Below are positions 1 through 7,970 of a stretch of DNA of 20,613 nt, piece by piece (position 1 is the stretch's first letter; the number at the start of each line of letters is the position of its first letter). A model generated the notes under the pieces. That model worked only from the letters and a program-made list of their open reading frames with translations, was not told the DNA's origin and ran no database searches. The stretch comes from a virus. Both the position numbers and the translations under genes were made by a program. Where the stretch lies: positions 1 through 20,613 of IMG/VR virus record IMGVR_UViG_3300042516_003264; one strand, 5' to 3'.

Positions 1-57
1 CCGCAACGGGAATTTGGTCCGCCATTTACGATAGGCTTGGCGTAGTAGGTGATAGCA

Positions 58-498
58 ATGGGTAGAGGAAGAAAAACACAGGACCGAAGCGGCTGGATGC
101 GTCCGGGTGGACCGCTGCCAGCGAAAGCGCCGGGACTGAAAGCGGACGAGCAGAGGCATTACAAATGGCTGATAGGAGCGATGGCCGCACTGGGCGTGGG
201 CGGTCGGTCGGATCTGCTGAGCGTCAAGCTGGCAGCGCGGCTAACCGCCAGGTGCGAGCGGCTGCAGTCGGAACTGGACGAGCTCGAAAGCAGCACGGTC
301 AGGAACGCGGCAGGCGGCGTGGTGATGCACCCGATCTACGCCGAGCTGGGAAGGTGCGAGAGCCGGCTGAGGGACTGCCTGTGCGGCCTGTACCTGAGTC
401 CGAGAACCCGAGGCACGACCCGCCTGCCGGCGGAAAGCCAGTCCGAGGCGGTCGGCGGCGACGAGACGCCGGCGGCGCTGCTCAAGATTCTCGGCTGA
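58..498 (+). CDS. Terminase small subunit, P27-like
   Basis: Probably the DNA-recognition subunit of the packaging motor, which brings the phage genome to the large terminase. The protein is about 146 residues. Its middle and C-terminal part, with the stretch GGVVMHPIYAELGRCESRLR followed by a leucine-rich turn and LSPRTR, looks like the P27 family pattern (a hydroxyl- or HP-containing turn, a long helix, then an L-T/S-P-x-x-R end). An in-frame GTG lies at 49, but ATG 58 is preferred because AGGTGA at 47-52 sits at a normal ribosome-binding distance. The gene lies directly upstream of the large terminase, as expected. The call rests on the motif and on position; no search was run. Confidence 0.8.
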   Translation: MGRGRKTQDRSGWMRPGGPLPAKAPGLKADEQRHYKWLIGAMAALGVGGRSDLLSVKLAARLTARCERLQSELDELESSTVRNAAGGVVMHPIYAELGRCESRLRDCLCGLYLSPRTRGTTRLPAESQSEAVGGDETPAALLKILG

Positions 499-2027
499 GC
501 CTGGAGGCGGCCAAGCGTGTCGCGTTGTTCTCCGCCTCGCTGAAGCACATCAAAGGCGAGCACGCCGGGATGCCGTTCATCCTGGCCGACTGGCAGTGGC
601 GGGACATCATCAAGCCGTTCTACGGTACGCTGCGACCCGATGGTCTGCGGCAGTACCGTGCCATGCCTATCGCTCTGGCACGCAAACAAGGCAAATCCAC
701 GCTGGCGGCCATGCTCGGCCTCTATCACCTGTTTGCCGATGGCGAGCAGTACCCGGAAGTGATCTGCGCCGCCGGCAGCCGTGACCAGGCATCTATCGTC
801 TTTGATACCGCCGCGGCCATGGTCCAGAGCTGTCCGGCGCTGGCCAGCCGGTGCACGGTGCTGCGCAAGGAGATCGTCAAGAAAAGCGGCGGGTTTCTCC
901 GATGTGTGGCCGCCGATGGCCGGCTTCAGCATGGGTTGAATGCGTCCTCGATCATCGCGGACGAGGTGCATGTCTGGCCAGATCGTGAGCTGTATGAGGC
1001 GCTGACGACCTCAGTGCTGGCACGCCGCCAACCGGCAGTCATCATGATCAGCACCGCCGGCTTCGACCGGGAAAGCCTGTGGTTTGAAATCTACAACCGT
1101 GGCAAAGCCGTGGCCGAGGCGCGCAAGTCTGGCCAAGAGCTCGACGAGACGATGCTGCCGGTGATCTACGAGGCACCGCCGGATGCCGACTGGCGACTCG
1201 AAAGCACTTGGAAAGCAGCCAACCCCGGTTACGGAGTGAGTGTAAAGGCCGACTATTTCCGCCAAAAGGTCAACGAGGCCTTGGCATCGCCTGCTGAGGA
1301 GCAGAGTTTTCGCCGGCTGCACCTGAACCAGTGGACGGAAAGCAGCACCCGGTGGCTGAATATGGAGCGCTTCGACGCCTGCGCTGCGCCGCTGCCTGAC
1401 CTGAAAGGCCGAGCCTGCTGGGCCGGCCTCGATCTCAGCAGCACGCAAGACTTGAGCGCCTTGGTGCTGGCATTCCCCTACGACGACAAGATTATTCTCA
1501 AGCCGTATGCCTGGGCGCCAACCGGCGCAGTCAAGGAACGAGAGCGCCGCAACAAGCAGCGTTACGACCAGTGGGCCGCCAAGGGTTACCTGAATCTGAT
1601 CGATGGCGAAGTGATCGACTACGCCGAGATCAAGGCGCGCATTCTGGCGCTTGCCAGCGAGTACCGCATTCGAGAGATCGCCATCGACCGCTGGAATGCG
1701 GCGCAACTGGCGCAAGAGCTGCAGCAGGAAGGCCTGACCGTGGTGGCGTTTGGCCAAGGCTATGCCAGCATGTCGCCTGCAGCCAAGGCCACCGAGTCGC
1801 TCATCCTGCAAGGCCGGCTGTGGCACGATGGTCACCCGGTGCAGCGCTGGTGCTGGGGGAATGCGGTGATCGAGAGCGACAGCGCTGGAAACATCAAGCC
1901 GAGTAAGAGCAAGAGCACCGAGAAGATTGACCTGTGCATCGCCGGCATCATGGCCGTGGCGCGTGCGCAGCTTGGCGAGGTGACTGGCAGCAGCGTCTAT
2001 GAATCCCGTGGGTTGGGCATGCTGTGA
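381..2027 (+). CDS. terL: Terminase large subunit (packaging ATPase and nuclease)
   Basis: Motor that pumps DNA into the prohead and cuts it. Numbering from GTG 381, the ATPase domain shows Walker A ARKQGKST (K105), Walker B IIADE (D194, E195) and the coupling motif MISTAG. The nuclease domain shows acidic residues in GLDLSSTQD (D351), IAIDRW (D436) and EKIDLC (D517). This order matches the TerL ATPase plus nuclease families. The start is uncertain: recognisable homology begins near 501 and no ATG is close. GTG 381 has a GAGGG at 369-373 with a 7-base spacer, which implies a 118-base overlap with the small subunit; a TTG at 525 is an alternative. The upstream part of the open frame (165-380) is a shadow of the small subunit. 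Confidence 0.93.
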   Translation: MRPVPESENPRHDPPAGGKPVRGGRRRRDAGGAAQDSRLSLEAAKRVALFSASLKHIKGEHAGMPFILADWQWRDIIKPFYGTLRPDGLRQYRAMPIALARKQGKSTLAAMLGLYHLFADGEQYPEVICAAGSRDQASIVFDTAAAMVQSCPALASRCTVLRKEIVKKSGGFLRCVAADGRLQHGLNASSIIADEVHVWPDRELYEALTTSVLARRQPAVIMISTAGFDRESLWFEIYNRGKAVAEARKSGQELDETMLPVIYEAPPDADWRLESTWKAANPGYGVSVKADYFRQKVNEALASPAEEQSFRRLHLNQWTESSTRWLNMERFDACAAPLPDLKGRACWAGLDLSSTQDLSALVLAFPYDDKIILKPYAWAPTGAVKERERRNKQRYDQWAAKGYLNLIDGEVIDYAEIKARILALASEYRIREIAIDRWNAAQLAQELQQEGLTVVAFGQGYASMSPAAKATESLILQGRLWHDGHPVQRWCWGNAVIESDSAGNIKPSKSKSTEKIDLCIAGIMAVARAQLGEVTGSSVYESRGLGML

Positions 2028-2467
2028 TTAGCCTGGCGGACCTGCGGCAGTCTGGCGAACATGACTGCGGACTGGTCGCCGTGCAGGTGGTGCTGCGGCA
2101 TTTGCGCCGCCGGCCAAAGCCGCATCAATTCGGCATCCTCAACTGCAACAGCATCGACGGCACCGACCCACGCGCCATCGAGGCGTTTTTTCGCAGCATC
2201 GGCTGCCATGTGCTGGCCGGCAGCATGGCGTGGACCGACCTTGAGCAGTTCACCACCATCAGCAGGCCGGTCATCTGCCTGACCACGCCGGCGCATGGCA
2301 TCGGTCACTATGTGGTGGTGGCTGGTGTGCAGGCATCTACCGTGCACTACCAGTGCAGCACTGAGGGACCGTGCCGTTCTGGCAAGCGCACATGGATGCG
2401 CTCCTGGCATGAGGTGGACCGGCTGGGTGCCATCTATCACCAGTGGGGTATCTGCGTCTGGCGCTGA
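2024..2467 (+). CDS. C39-like papain-fold cysteine peptidase
   Basis: A 147-residue protein with the layout of a peptidase C39 domain: Q9 upstream of a DCG motif (C15) as oxyanion Gln and nucleophile, then GHYVVVAGV carrying H95. C39 domains usually follow with an Asp-Pro; here the equivalent place reads HYQCSTEGP, so the usual third acid is not obvious and activity is uncertain. There is no transporter or membrane part, unlike bacteriocin exporters. The GTG start overlaps the terL stop (GTGA), giving translational coupling. A peptidase between terL and portal is unusual. It might act in head maturation or be a structural papain-fold protein, but its function is not known. Confidence 0.65.
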   Translation: MISLADLRQSGEHDCGLVAVQVVLRHLRRRPKPHQFGILNCNSIDGTDPRAIEAFFRSIGCHVLAGSMAWTDLEQFTTISRPVICLTTPAHGIGHYVVVAGVQASTVHYQCSTEGPCRSGKRTWMRSWHEVDRLGAIYHQWGICVWR

Positions 2468-2496
2468 TCGTGTAGCCACTCACTCACAATTGAGGA

Positions 2497-3834
2497 ATGG
2501 CCAATTTCATCACGCGATGGTTCGGCTCCCGCCACAAGACCATGGGCAGCAGCCTGCGGGATCCGGCGCTGATCGACCTGCTCGGCGGACGCATCACCGA
2601 GGCAGGTGTGCGTGTGGACGAATCCACCGCTCTCACCTGCGCCACGGTGTGGGCTGCGGTGCGGGTGATCTCCGAAGGCGCCGCCAGCCTGCCGCTCATC
2701 ACCTACCGCCGGGATAGTGGCACCCGCGAGCGAGCCACCGACCATCCGCTCTACAACCTCCTGCATGACGAGCCGTGCCCAGGCATCGGGTCGCTGGTGT
2801 GGCGTGAAGCGCTATTTGCGCATGCGCTGACCTATGGCAACGGCTACGCAGAGATCGAGCGCCGAGCCAGTGACGGCATGCCGGTGGCGCTGTGGTTGCT
2901 GGCACCCGAGCGGGTTGAGCCGTACCGCGAGATCGATGGCAACATCTATTACAAGGTCACCCAACCCAAAGGCGGCCATGTCACGCTACCGGGTGCGAAT
3001 GTCATCCATTTGCGTGGTCTCGGTGGCGATGGCGTCATGGGTTACAGCGTCATTCGCACCGCACGGGAAAGCCTCGGCCTGACCATTGCGGCGCAGCAGT
3101 TCGGTGCCAAGCTGTTCGGCACCGGCGCAAGGCCATCTGGTGTGCTGGAGCACCCAGGCAGGCTAAGCGATGACGCACGGCAGCGCCTGCGTGCCGACTA
3201 CGAGCGGCTGCACTCCGGCCTCGATAATGCGCACCGCATCGCCATTCTCGAAGAGGGAATGAAGTGGCAGGCGCTTGGCGTGCCGCCGGATGATGCGCAA
3301 TTTTTGCAGACTCGGCAGTTCCAGGTGGCCGAGGTGGCTCGCTGGTTCAATGTGCCGAGCTCCAAGCTGCGGGACAACACCGGCCAGACCTACAGCAGCA
3401 TCGAGGCGGAAAACCAAGCGTTTTACACCGAGACGCTCAGGCCGTGGCTGATTCGGTTTGAGCAGGAGCTCAGCATCAAGCTGCTGAACACCGTGGAAAA
3501 GCGCGAGTACTACTTCGAGCACCTCATCGAAGGCCTGCTGCGTGCGGATGTGAAAACACGCTTTGAGGTCTACGCACTCGGCAAAAACTGGGGTATCTAC
3601 TCCACCAATGAAATACGGGAGCGGGAAAACCTGCCACCTATCGAAGGTGGTGATGTATTCCTGCAGCCGCTCAACATGCAGCCACTGGATGCGCCGGCGG
3701 GTCCGTCTGCGCCATCAGCCACCCCGGCGCTGGCCCCCGCGCCTTCGCCCAGCGCAGACTCCACCCCTGCCGGCGCCGGGGACACACCCACACGCAAACG
3801 AGGAGGCAGTAATGCAACTCGAAAAAAGAACTAG
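2497..3834 (+). CDS. Portal protein, HK97 family
   Basis: Forms the dodecameric ring at one head vertex through which DNA enters and the tail attaches. The 445 residues begin MANFITRWFGS, typical of the family, and contain the expected core around ALTYGNGYAEIER, VIHLRG, and ARWFNVPSSKL followed by QTYSSIEAENQAFY, which is strongly diagnostic of HK97-type portals. The last 60 or so residues are a disordered Ala/Pro/Ser tail ending in a basic KRGGSNATRKKN. The start ATG is preceded by GAGG at 2492-2495 with only about one base of spacing, which is unusually tight; an in-frame ATG at 2542 is a poorer alternative. The gene overlaps the start of the protease-capsid gene by 23 bases. Confidence 0.95.
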   Translation: MANFITRWFGSRHKTMGSSLRDPALIDLLGGRITEAGVRVDESTALTCATVWAAVRVISEGAASLPLITYRRDSGTRERATDHPLYNLLHDEPCPGIGSLVWREALFAHALTYGNGYAEIERRASDGMPVALWLLAPERVEPYREIDGNIYYKVTQPKGGHVTLPGANVIHLRGLGGDGVMGYSVIRTARESLGLTIAAQQFGAKLFGTGARPSGVLEHPGRLSDDARQRLRADYERLHSGLDNAHRIAILEEGMKWQALGVPPDDAQFLQTRQFQVAEVARWFNVPSSKLRDNTGQTYSSIEAENQAFYTETLRPWLIRFEQELSIKLLNTVEKREYYFEHLIEGLLRADVKTRFEVYALGKNWGIYSTNEIRERENLPPIEGGDVFLQPLNMQPLDAPAGPSAPSATPALAPAPSPSADSTPAGAGDTPTRKRGGSNATRKKN

Positions 3835-5800
3835 CAGCCTGGAGCAAGACGGCGGCAAGCTGGTCGGCTACGCCGCGGTCTATGCGCCTGCCACCAGCGA
3901 AGACCTCGGCGGCTTCAAGGAGCGCATTCACCCAGGCGCTTTTGACGCATCGCTGGAAAAGAACGCCGACATCCGAGCGCTTTGGGACCACAACACCAGC
4001 CAGCCGCTGGCACGCACCACAAACGGCACGCTCAAGCTGGCCAGCGACAAGCGCGGCCTGCGGGTGGAGATCGAGCTGCCGGAAGGCGTCAGCTACGCCG
4101 ACGACCTGCGCCAACTGGTGCGCAGCGGCGTGGTGAACCAGATGAGTTTCGGCTTCATGGTCCCGCCGGGTGGCGACACCTGGGAGAAGGACGAGGAAGG
4201 CAACGCCGTTAGGACGCTGCACAGCATCGACCTCCACGAGGTCAGCGTGGTCAGCATCCCGGCCTACCCGGACACCACTGTCGCTTTGCGCGGCCTGCGG
4301 CAGATGGACTTTGAACAAAGGCGTGCGCGGTGGCTTGCATCGCACGGTCATCGTGCTGCCAAGGAATTAGGTTTTCAATCACTCAGAGGAAATCAAATGA
4401 ACCGAATTGAAGAGCTCAAGAAACTGACCGAGGAGCGCGCTGCGCTGGTTGAGCAAATCCGCGCGCTGACTCCCGAGGAGCAGGCGCAAATGGATGCGCT
4501 CACCCAGTCGGTGACCGACCTCGATGCTCGGGTGGCCGCCATCGAGGAGGCCATGGACTTTACTCCTGCCGAGGATCAGGTCGAAGAGGAAAACGCCGGC
4601 AGCGCTGGTCAGGCTGTCGAGGCTCAGAGGAAATTGGATGAGGTCGGCGCGCGTTGTGCCAGCCTCTTGGAGAAGCTGGAAAAGCAAACCACCAGGAGAA
4701 GTGCGCCGATGGACATCAAGGTTCCCTACGCTGTCAAGGATCTGAACGACAAGGCGTGGCACAACGACCGGAAGCTGGCCATGCGCGGCTGGTTCCTCGA
4801 AGGCAACGGTCGCGCCACCGACAAGCACCGCGCCGCCGCCGAGCGCATTGGTGTGAACCTGCGCAGCCGTGACTTCAATGTGAACCTGTTCTCTGAGGCT
4901 CCCCGCAGCCGTCAGGATCTGGAACAGCGTGGCACCGGCACCCAGGTGGCCGGCACCGGCAGCCTTGGCGGTTTCACGGTTCCCACCGTGCTGGTTGAGC
5001 GCATCGAGAAGGCGCTGCTCTACTTCAACCCGCTGCGCGAATTTGCCCAGGTGCTGCGCACCGAGTCTGGCGAGGCGATGCAGCTCCCCACCAATGACGA
5101 CACCGGCACCAAGGGTGAGCTGTTGGCTGAGAACGGCTCGGTCACCGTGGCTGACACCGCCTTCGGCCAGATCACGCTGAACGCCTACACCATGAGCTCG
5201 AAGGCGCTCAAGGTGAGCTGGCAGCTTCTGGAAGACAACGCCGTCGATCTGGAAGCCTACATCGGCGACCTGCTCGGCGAGCGCCTCGGTCGCATCATGG
5301 CCGACTACGCCGCCACCGGCACCGGCTCCAGCCAGCCGCAGGGTATCGCTGCCAGCACCGCCGGCAAGACCACTGCCTCGGCGACCGCCATCACATCGAG
5401 CGAAATCCTCGATTTGATCCACAGCGTGGACATCGCCTACCGGCAGGATCCTTCCTGCGCCTTGGTGATGCACGACAGCGTGTGGCTGTATGTGCGCAAG
5501 CTGGTGGACAGCAACGGCCAGCCGCTGTTCCAAGAGTCTTACCGCATCCCCGGCGAGATTCGCGTGCACGGCTTCCCGGTTGTGATTTCCAACAGCCTGA
5601 ACAGCGCCATCACCACCGGCCTCAAGACCATGGTTTTCGGCGCCATGAACAAGTTCCTTATCCGCGATGTGGCCAACATCCGCATCCAGCGGCTGGACGA
5701 GCTCTACGCCGCCAACGGCGCCGTAGGCTTCCAGGCATGGGCTCGCACCGACAGCAAGATTCTCGCCTCCGGCGCGATCAAGCACATGGTGCAGGCCTAA
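3812..5800 (+). CDS. Prohead protease fused to HK97-type major capsid protein
   Basis: One continuous 662-residue frame. Residues 1 to about 170 are an S78 (HK97 gp4-like) prohead protease with H60 in ALWDHNTSQP, S112 in NQMSFGF and E143 in DLHEVSVVSIPA, the expected triad. Residues 196 to about 300 form a charged coiled coil like the HK97 delta (scaffold) domain. The rest is the HK97 capsid fold, with GGFTVPTVLVERIEKAL, QLPTNDDTGT, SWQLLEDNAVDLEAYIGDLL and the C-terminal segment GFQAWARTDSKI. AGGAGG at 3801-3806 fixes the start at ATG 3812; the open frame upstream of it is a shadow of the portal. Most HK97-like phages use two genes here. An internal start (4397) may yield free capsid protein. 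Self-cleavage after translation is also plausible. Confidence 0.93.
   Translation: MQLEKRTSSLEQDGGKLVGYAAVYAPATSEDLGGFKERIHPGAFDASLEKNADIRALWDHNTSQPLARTTNGTLKLASDKRGLRVEIELPEGVSYADDLRQLVRSGVVNQMSFGFMVPPGGDTWEKDEEGNAVRTLHSIDLHEVSVVSIPAYPDTTVALRGLRQMDFEQRRARWLASHGHRAAKELGFQSLRGNQMNRIEELKKLTEERAALVEQIRALTPEEQAQMDALTQSVTDLDARVAAIEEAMDFTPAEDQVEEENAGSAGQAVEAQRKLDEVGARCASLLEKLEKQTTRRSAPMDIKVPYAVKDLNDKAWHNDRKLAMRGWFLEGNGRATDKHRAAAERIGVNLRSRDFNVNLFSEAPRSRQDLEQRGTGTQVAGTGSLGGFTVPTVLVERIEKALLYFNPLREFAQVLRTESGEAMQLPTNDDTGTKGELLAENGSVTVADTAFGQITLNAYTMSSKALKVSWQLLEDNAVDLEAYIGDLLGERLGRIMADYAATGTGSSQPQGIAASTAGKTTASATAITSSEILDLIHSVDIAYRQDPSCALVMHDSVWLYVRKLVDSNGQPLFQESYRIPGEIRVHGFPVVISNSLNSAITTGLKTMVFGAMNKFLIRDVANIRIQRLDELYAANGAVGFQAWARTDSKILASGAIKHMVQA
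4397..5800 (+). CDS. Likely separate major capsid product from internal start
   Basis: Within the protease-capsid frame, ATG 4397 opens MNRIEELKKLTEERAALVEQ, which looks like a natural delta-domain N-terminus, and it is preceded by AGAGGA at 4385-4390 with a 6-base spacer. Translation from here would give a 467-residue capsid protein without the protease, allowing many more capsid copies than protease copies from one reading frame. The charged helical delta region runs to about residue 100, and QTTRRSAPMD (97-106) is near where HK97 capsid is cleaved (after residue 103). The ribosome site and start are seen directly; their use is inferred. Confidence 0.6.
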   Translation: MNRIEELKKLTEERAALVEQIRALTPEEQAQMDALTQSVTDLDARVAAIEEAMDFTPAEDQVEEENAGSAGQAVEAQRKLDEVGARCASLLEKLEKQTTRRSAPMDIKVPYAVKDLNDKAWHNDRKLAMRGWFLEGNGRATDKHRAAAERIGVNLRSRDFNVNLFSEAPRSRQDLEQRGTGTQVAGTGSLGGFTVPTVLVERIEKALLYFNPLREFAQVLRTESGEAMQLPTNDDTGTKGELLAENGSVTVADTAFGQITLNAYTMSSKALKVSWQLLEDNAVDLEAYIGDLLGERLGRIMADYAATGTGSSQPQGIAASTAGKTTASATAITSSEILDLIHSVDIAYRQDPSCALVMHDSVWLYVRKLVDSNGQPLFQESYRIPGEIRVHGFPVVISNSLNSAITTGLKTMVFGAMNKFLIRDVANIRIQRLDELYAANGAVGFQAWARTDSKILASGAIKHMVQA

Positions 5801-5836
5801 GTCTGACTGAGTCCACGCGGAGCGAGGTAAACGGCG

Positions 5837-6040
5837 ATGAAGATCCAGATGCTTGAATCGATCAGCGGACCAACCGGCACCTACCGTGCCGGCGAAATCT
5901 GGGACCACCCGGATGCCGAGGATGCGCTGAGGATCGTTGCCGCAGGGTTTGCCATCCGCGTGGACGATGTGGAAGAGGCTCCGGCGTCCAAACTGGAGAC
6001 GCCGGAAGCCAAGCAGGCCAGCAAGCGGAGCAAGCGCTAG
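5837..6040 (+). CDS. Small capsid-adjacent protein, unknown function
   Basis: A 67-residue protein. Its first half, MKIQMLESISGPTGTYRAGE followed by IWDHPDAEDALRIVAAGFA, resembles a short beta-rich protein often found just after the capsid gene in HK97-type phages (a G-x-Y-x-x-G-x-x followed by A-x-x-L/I-v-x-x-G-x-A). The tail is Lys/Arg-rich (KQASKRSKR). GAGG at 5824-5827 precedes the ATG. Its stop overlaps the GTG of the next gene. Position suggests a head accessory or connector helper; the function is not established. Confidence 0.75.
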   Translation: MKIQMLESISGPTGTYRAGEIWDHPDAEDALRIVAAGFAIRVDDVEEAPASKLETPEAKQASKRSKR

Positions 6041-6654
6041 TGGCTTTGAAAGTACTGACTGCCGCAACGGTGGAGCCAGTGTCGCTTAGCGACATGAAGC
6101 TTCACCTGCGCGTTGACCACAGCACCGACGATTCGCTCATCTCGGCGCTGATTTCGGGTGCGCGCGATTATGTCGAGCGGCACACCCGGCGCACGCTGGT
6201 GCACACAACCTATCGGCAAACCATGGACTGGTTCCCCGATGGTCCGATTGAGCTGCTCCGTGGTCCGGCGACCACCACGGCGGTTGGCGGCAGCTACAGC
6301 TACGCCATGCCACGCATACGGTACTACGACATCAACGGCGACCTACAAACCATGACGCACGCCGGCGGCGACTTCGAGCTTGATCTCGACAACAACCCGC
6401 CACGGCTGCAGCTAACACCCATGGACACCTGGCCAAACACCGAGAACGGCAAGGCCAACGCCGTCGAGGTGGACTTTGTGGCAGGCTTTGGCGCTGCTGC
6501 TGCCAGCGTGCCGGCGCTGCTGGTGCAGTGTGTCAAGCTGCTGGTCGGCCACTGGTACGAGAACCGTTCAGCGGTTCAGCCAGGCTTTGGCGGCGAAGTG
6601 CCGCTGGCGGTCGATTCCATACTGAAGATTTACTCGGCGGGTGATTACCAGTGA
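6040..6654 (+). CDS. Head-tail connector (HK97 gp6-like adaptor)
   Basis: Probable adaptor ring that docks under the portal. The 204 residues open with VEPVSLSDMKLHLRVDHSTD followed by DSLISALISGARDYVERHTRRTL, the classic signature of the gp6/QLRG connector family (a short helix binding motif, D-D-x-L-I-x-x-L-I-x-x-A-x-x-x-x-E-x-x-T). A beta-rich middle follows, then a helix PALLVQCVKLLVGHWYENRS ending near the C-terminus, also typical. The start is GTG 6040, overlapping the preceding TAG. It is followed by head closure and gp10-like genes in the standard order. Confidence 0.88.
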   Translation: MALKVLTAATVEPVSLSDMKLHLRVDHSTDDSLISALISGARDYVERHTRRTLVHTTYRQTMDWFPDGPIELLRGPATTTAVGGSYSYAMPRIRYYDINGDLQTMTHAGGDFELDLDNNPPRLQLTPMDTWPNTENGKANAVEVDFVAGFGAAAASVPALLVQCVKLLVGHWYENRSAVQPGFGGEVPLAVDSILKIYSAGDYQ

Positions 6655-6968
6655 TCATCGGCGAGCTGAGGCACCGTCTGGCGCTGCAGTCGGCCACCGA
6701 CAGCACGGACAGCTACGGCCAGCCGACACGCTCCTGGACAACCTACGCCACGGTCTGGGGGAAAGTGCTGCCGGTCACAGCCGGCGAAAGCCAACTCGCC
6801 AACCAGCAGCAGGCCGACATAACCCACCGGATCACCATCCGCCACCGCGCCGATGTGACCGCCGAGCACAGGATCCTGTTCGGCAGCCGCACGCTCAACA
6901 TCCGCGGTGTGCGGGATCTGGAGGAGCGAGGCATCGCTCTGGAGATCGATGCGGAGGAAAACGGCTAA
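6651..6968 (+). CDS. Head closure / head-tail joining protein
   Basis: A 105-residue protein beginning MIIGELRHRLALQSATDSTD, with SWTTYATVWGKVLPVTAGE and a closing ILFGSRTLNIRGV, matching the phage head-tail joining family (SPP1 gp16/HK97 gp7-like: I-G-x-L-R-h-R-I, then W-x-x-x-A-t-V-W-A-x-V, then a short beta barrel). It should seal the connector after packaging. The GTG start overlaps the stop of the connector gene (GTGA). Confidence 0.88.
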   Translation: MIIGELRHRLALQSATDSTDSYGQPTRSWTTYATVWGKVLPVTAGESQLANQQQADITHRITIRHRADVTAEHRILFGSRTLNIRGVRDLEERGIALEIDAEENG

Positions 6969-7546
6969 TGGCAGGCAGGCGTGACTTGCACCTGTATTTG
7001 GCCGGAGCCAATGAGCTCATTCAGGCTTTGCAGGAAGCCAGCAAGAAAATCAATCCGGCTTTGCGCAGGGTGGCAAGAGCTGCGACAACTCCTGTGCTTC
7101 AGTCAGCAAGGCAACTGGTTCCAGCTAGCCGCAAAAAGGTCTTGTATCAAGGCAAGAAAGTTTTCCGTTACGGAACCACCGGCCAACTCAAGAAAAGCCT
7201 TGGCTACCGCGTGACGACCTCCAAAAAAACAGGAGCCGTTCATGCCGTAGTCGGTCCTCGGCGTGGTTTTAAGATCATGGCATTCAAGGCTTATCACAAG
7301 CCAAAGCGCGGCGTTGATGCGCAGCGCAATGTGCTGGTGCCGGTCAATCCTACCTATTACAGCCATCTCATTGAGAAAGGTTTCACAGCCAAGCTTTGGC
7401 GTTCTGGAAAGCTTCGGCCAGTGCCGGCAAAGCCTTTCCTTGGTCCAGCATTGAATGCAAACAAGGACCAGATTGAAGAGATAACCGCAAGAATTCTCAC
7501 GGATGAGATTATCAAGACAATGCCTAGGAAGGCGGCGTTTTCATGA
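6968..7546 (+). CDS. HK97 gp10-like tail-completion protein
   Basis: A 192-residue basic protein. The N-terminal part, ANELIQALQEASKKINPALR followed by RVARAATTPVLQSARQLVP, matches the HK97 gp10-like family (L-x-x-A-L-x-x-l-x-x-x-v-x-x-A-l-r-x-A-A-x-P-v-x-x-A-r), followed by TGQLKKSLGYRV and VPAKPFLGPALNANKDQI, also characteristic. The family sits at the head-tail joint and helps tail completion. ATG 6968 overlaps the previous stop as TAATG. Codon choice here looks slightly less GC-biased than in neighbours. The longer open frame upstream is a shadow. Confidence 0.87.
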   Translation: MAGRRDLHLYLAGANELIQALQEASKKINPALRRVARAATTPVLQSARQLVPASRKKVLYQGKKVFRYGTTGQLKKSLGYRVTTSKKTGAVHAVVGPRRGFKIMAFKAYHKPKRGVDAQRNVLVPVNPTYYSHLIEKGFTAKLWRSGKLRPVPAKPFLGPALNANKDQIEEITARILTDEIIKTMPRKAAFS

Positions 7547-7959
7547 GTGTTCTCGGTCAGGCTGTCCGCACCTACCTGACTGGCTACGCCGGCTATTCCA
7601 CTTATTTGCCTGGCGGAATCTCACCGGACCAAACCGGCCAAGGCAACACCAGCCAACCCTATGCCGTCTACCAGTCGATCAGCCGGCAGCGGCAAAGGAC
7701 CACCGGCGGCGCCGTGGTGGCAACAACGGAGCGTGTGCAGGTCACTGTGGTGGGTGAGACGCGCGGTAGCTCACAGGCTACAGCCAACTGGATAGCCACC
7801 GCCATCGCGGCATCTCCCAGCCGACAGACCATTGGCAGCCTGTTTCTGCACCAATGGCGTGTCGAGGACGAGGCAAGCACCAACGAGATCTATCAGGACG
7901 GATCGGACGAGTCAGCACGCATAATCTCCATTGAGATTGTCGGCACTTACGCAGAGTGA
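7543..7959 (+). CDS. Tail terminator / DUF3168-like protein
   Basis: A 138-residue protein probably capping the tail tube and binding the head. The features fit the gp17/DUF3168 type: an N-terminal helix, a loop, YAVYQSISRQRQRTTGGAVV as a beta strand segment, a middle strand VQVTVVGETRG, then a helix ATANWIATAIAAS. It lies directly between gp10-like and tail tube genes, the usual place. ATG overlaps the previous stop (ATGA). The family assignment rests on fold pattern and order, not on a strong motif. Confidence 0.72.
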   Translation: MSVLGQAVRTYLTGYAGYSTYLPGGISPDQTGQGNTSQPYAVYQSISRQRQRTTGGAVVATTERVQVTVVGETRGSSQATANWIATAIAASPSRQTIGSLFLHQWRVEDEASTNEIYQDGSDESARIISIEIVGTYAE

Positions 7960-7970
7960 AGGAGTGAACC

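Noticed and set aside
1-57. Promoter upstream of the small terminase
   Set aside because: Only 57 bases are available and no convincing -35/-10 pair is visible; the operon promoter may lie outside the window.
1011-1835. 274-residue minus-strand open frame in terL
   Set aside because: The + strand frame has all terminase motifs; the antisense frame has none.
4379-6067. 562-residue open frame on the minus strand opposite the capsid gene
   Set aside because: It mirrors the codon bias of the well-supported capsid gene, shows no family pattern and has no ribosome site; it is a shadow frame.
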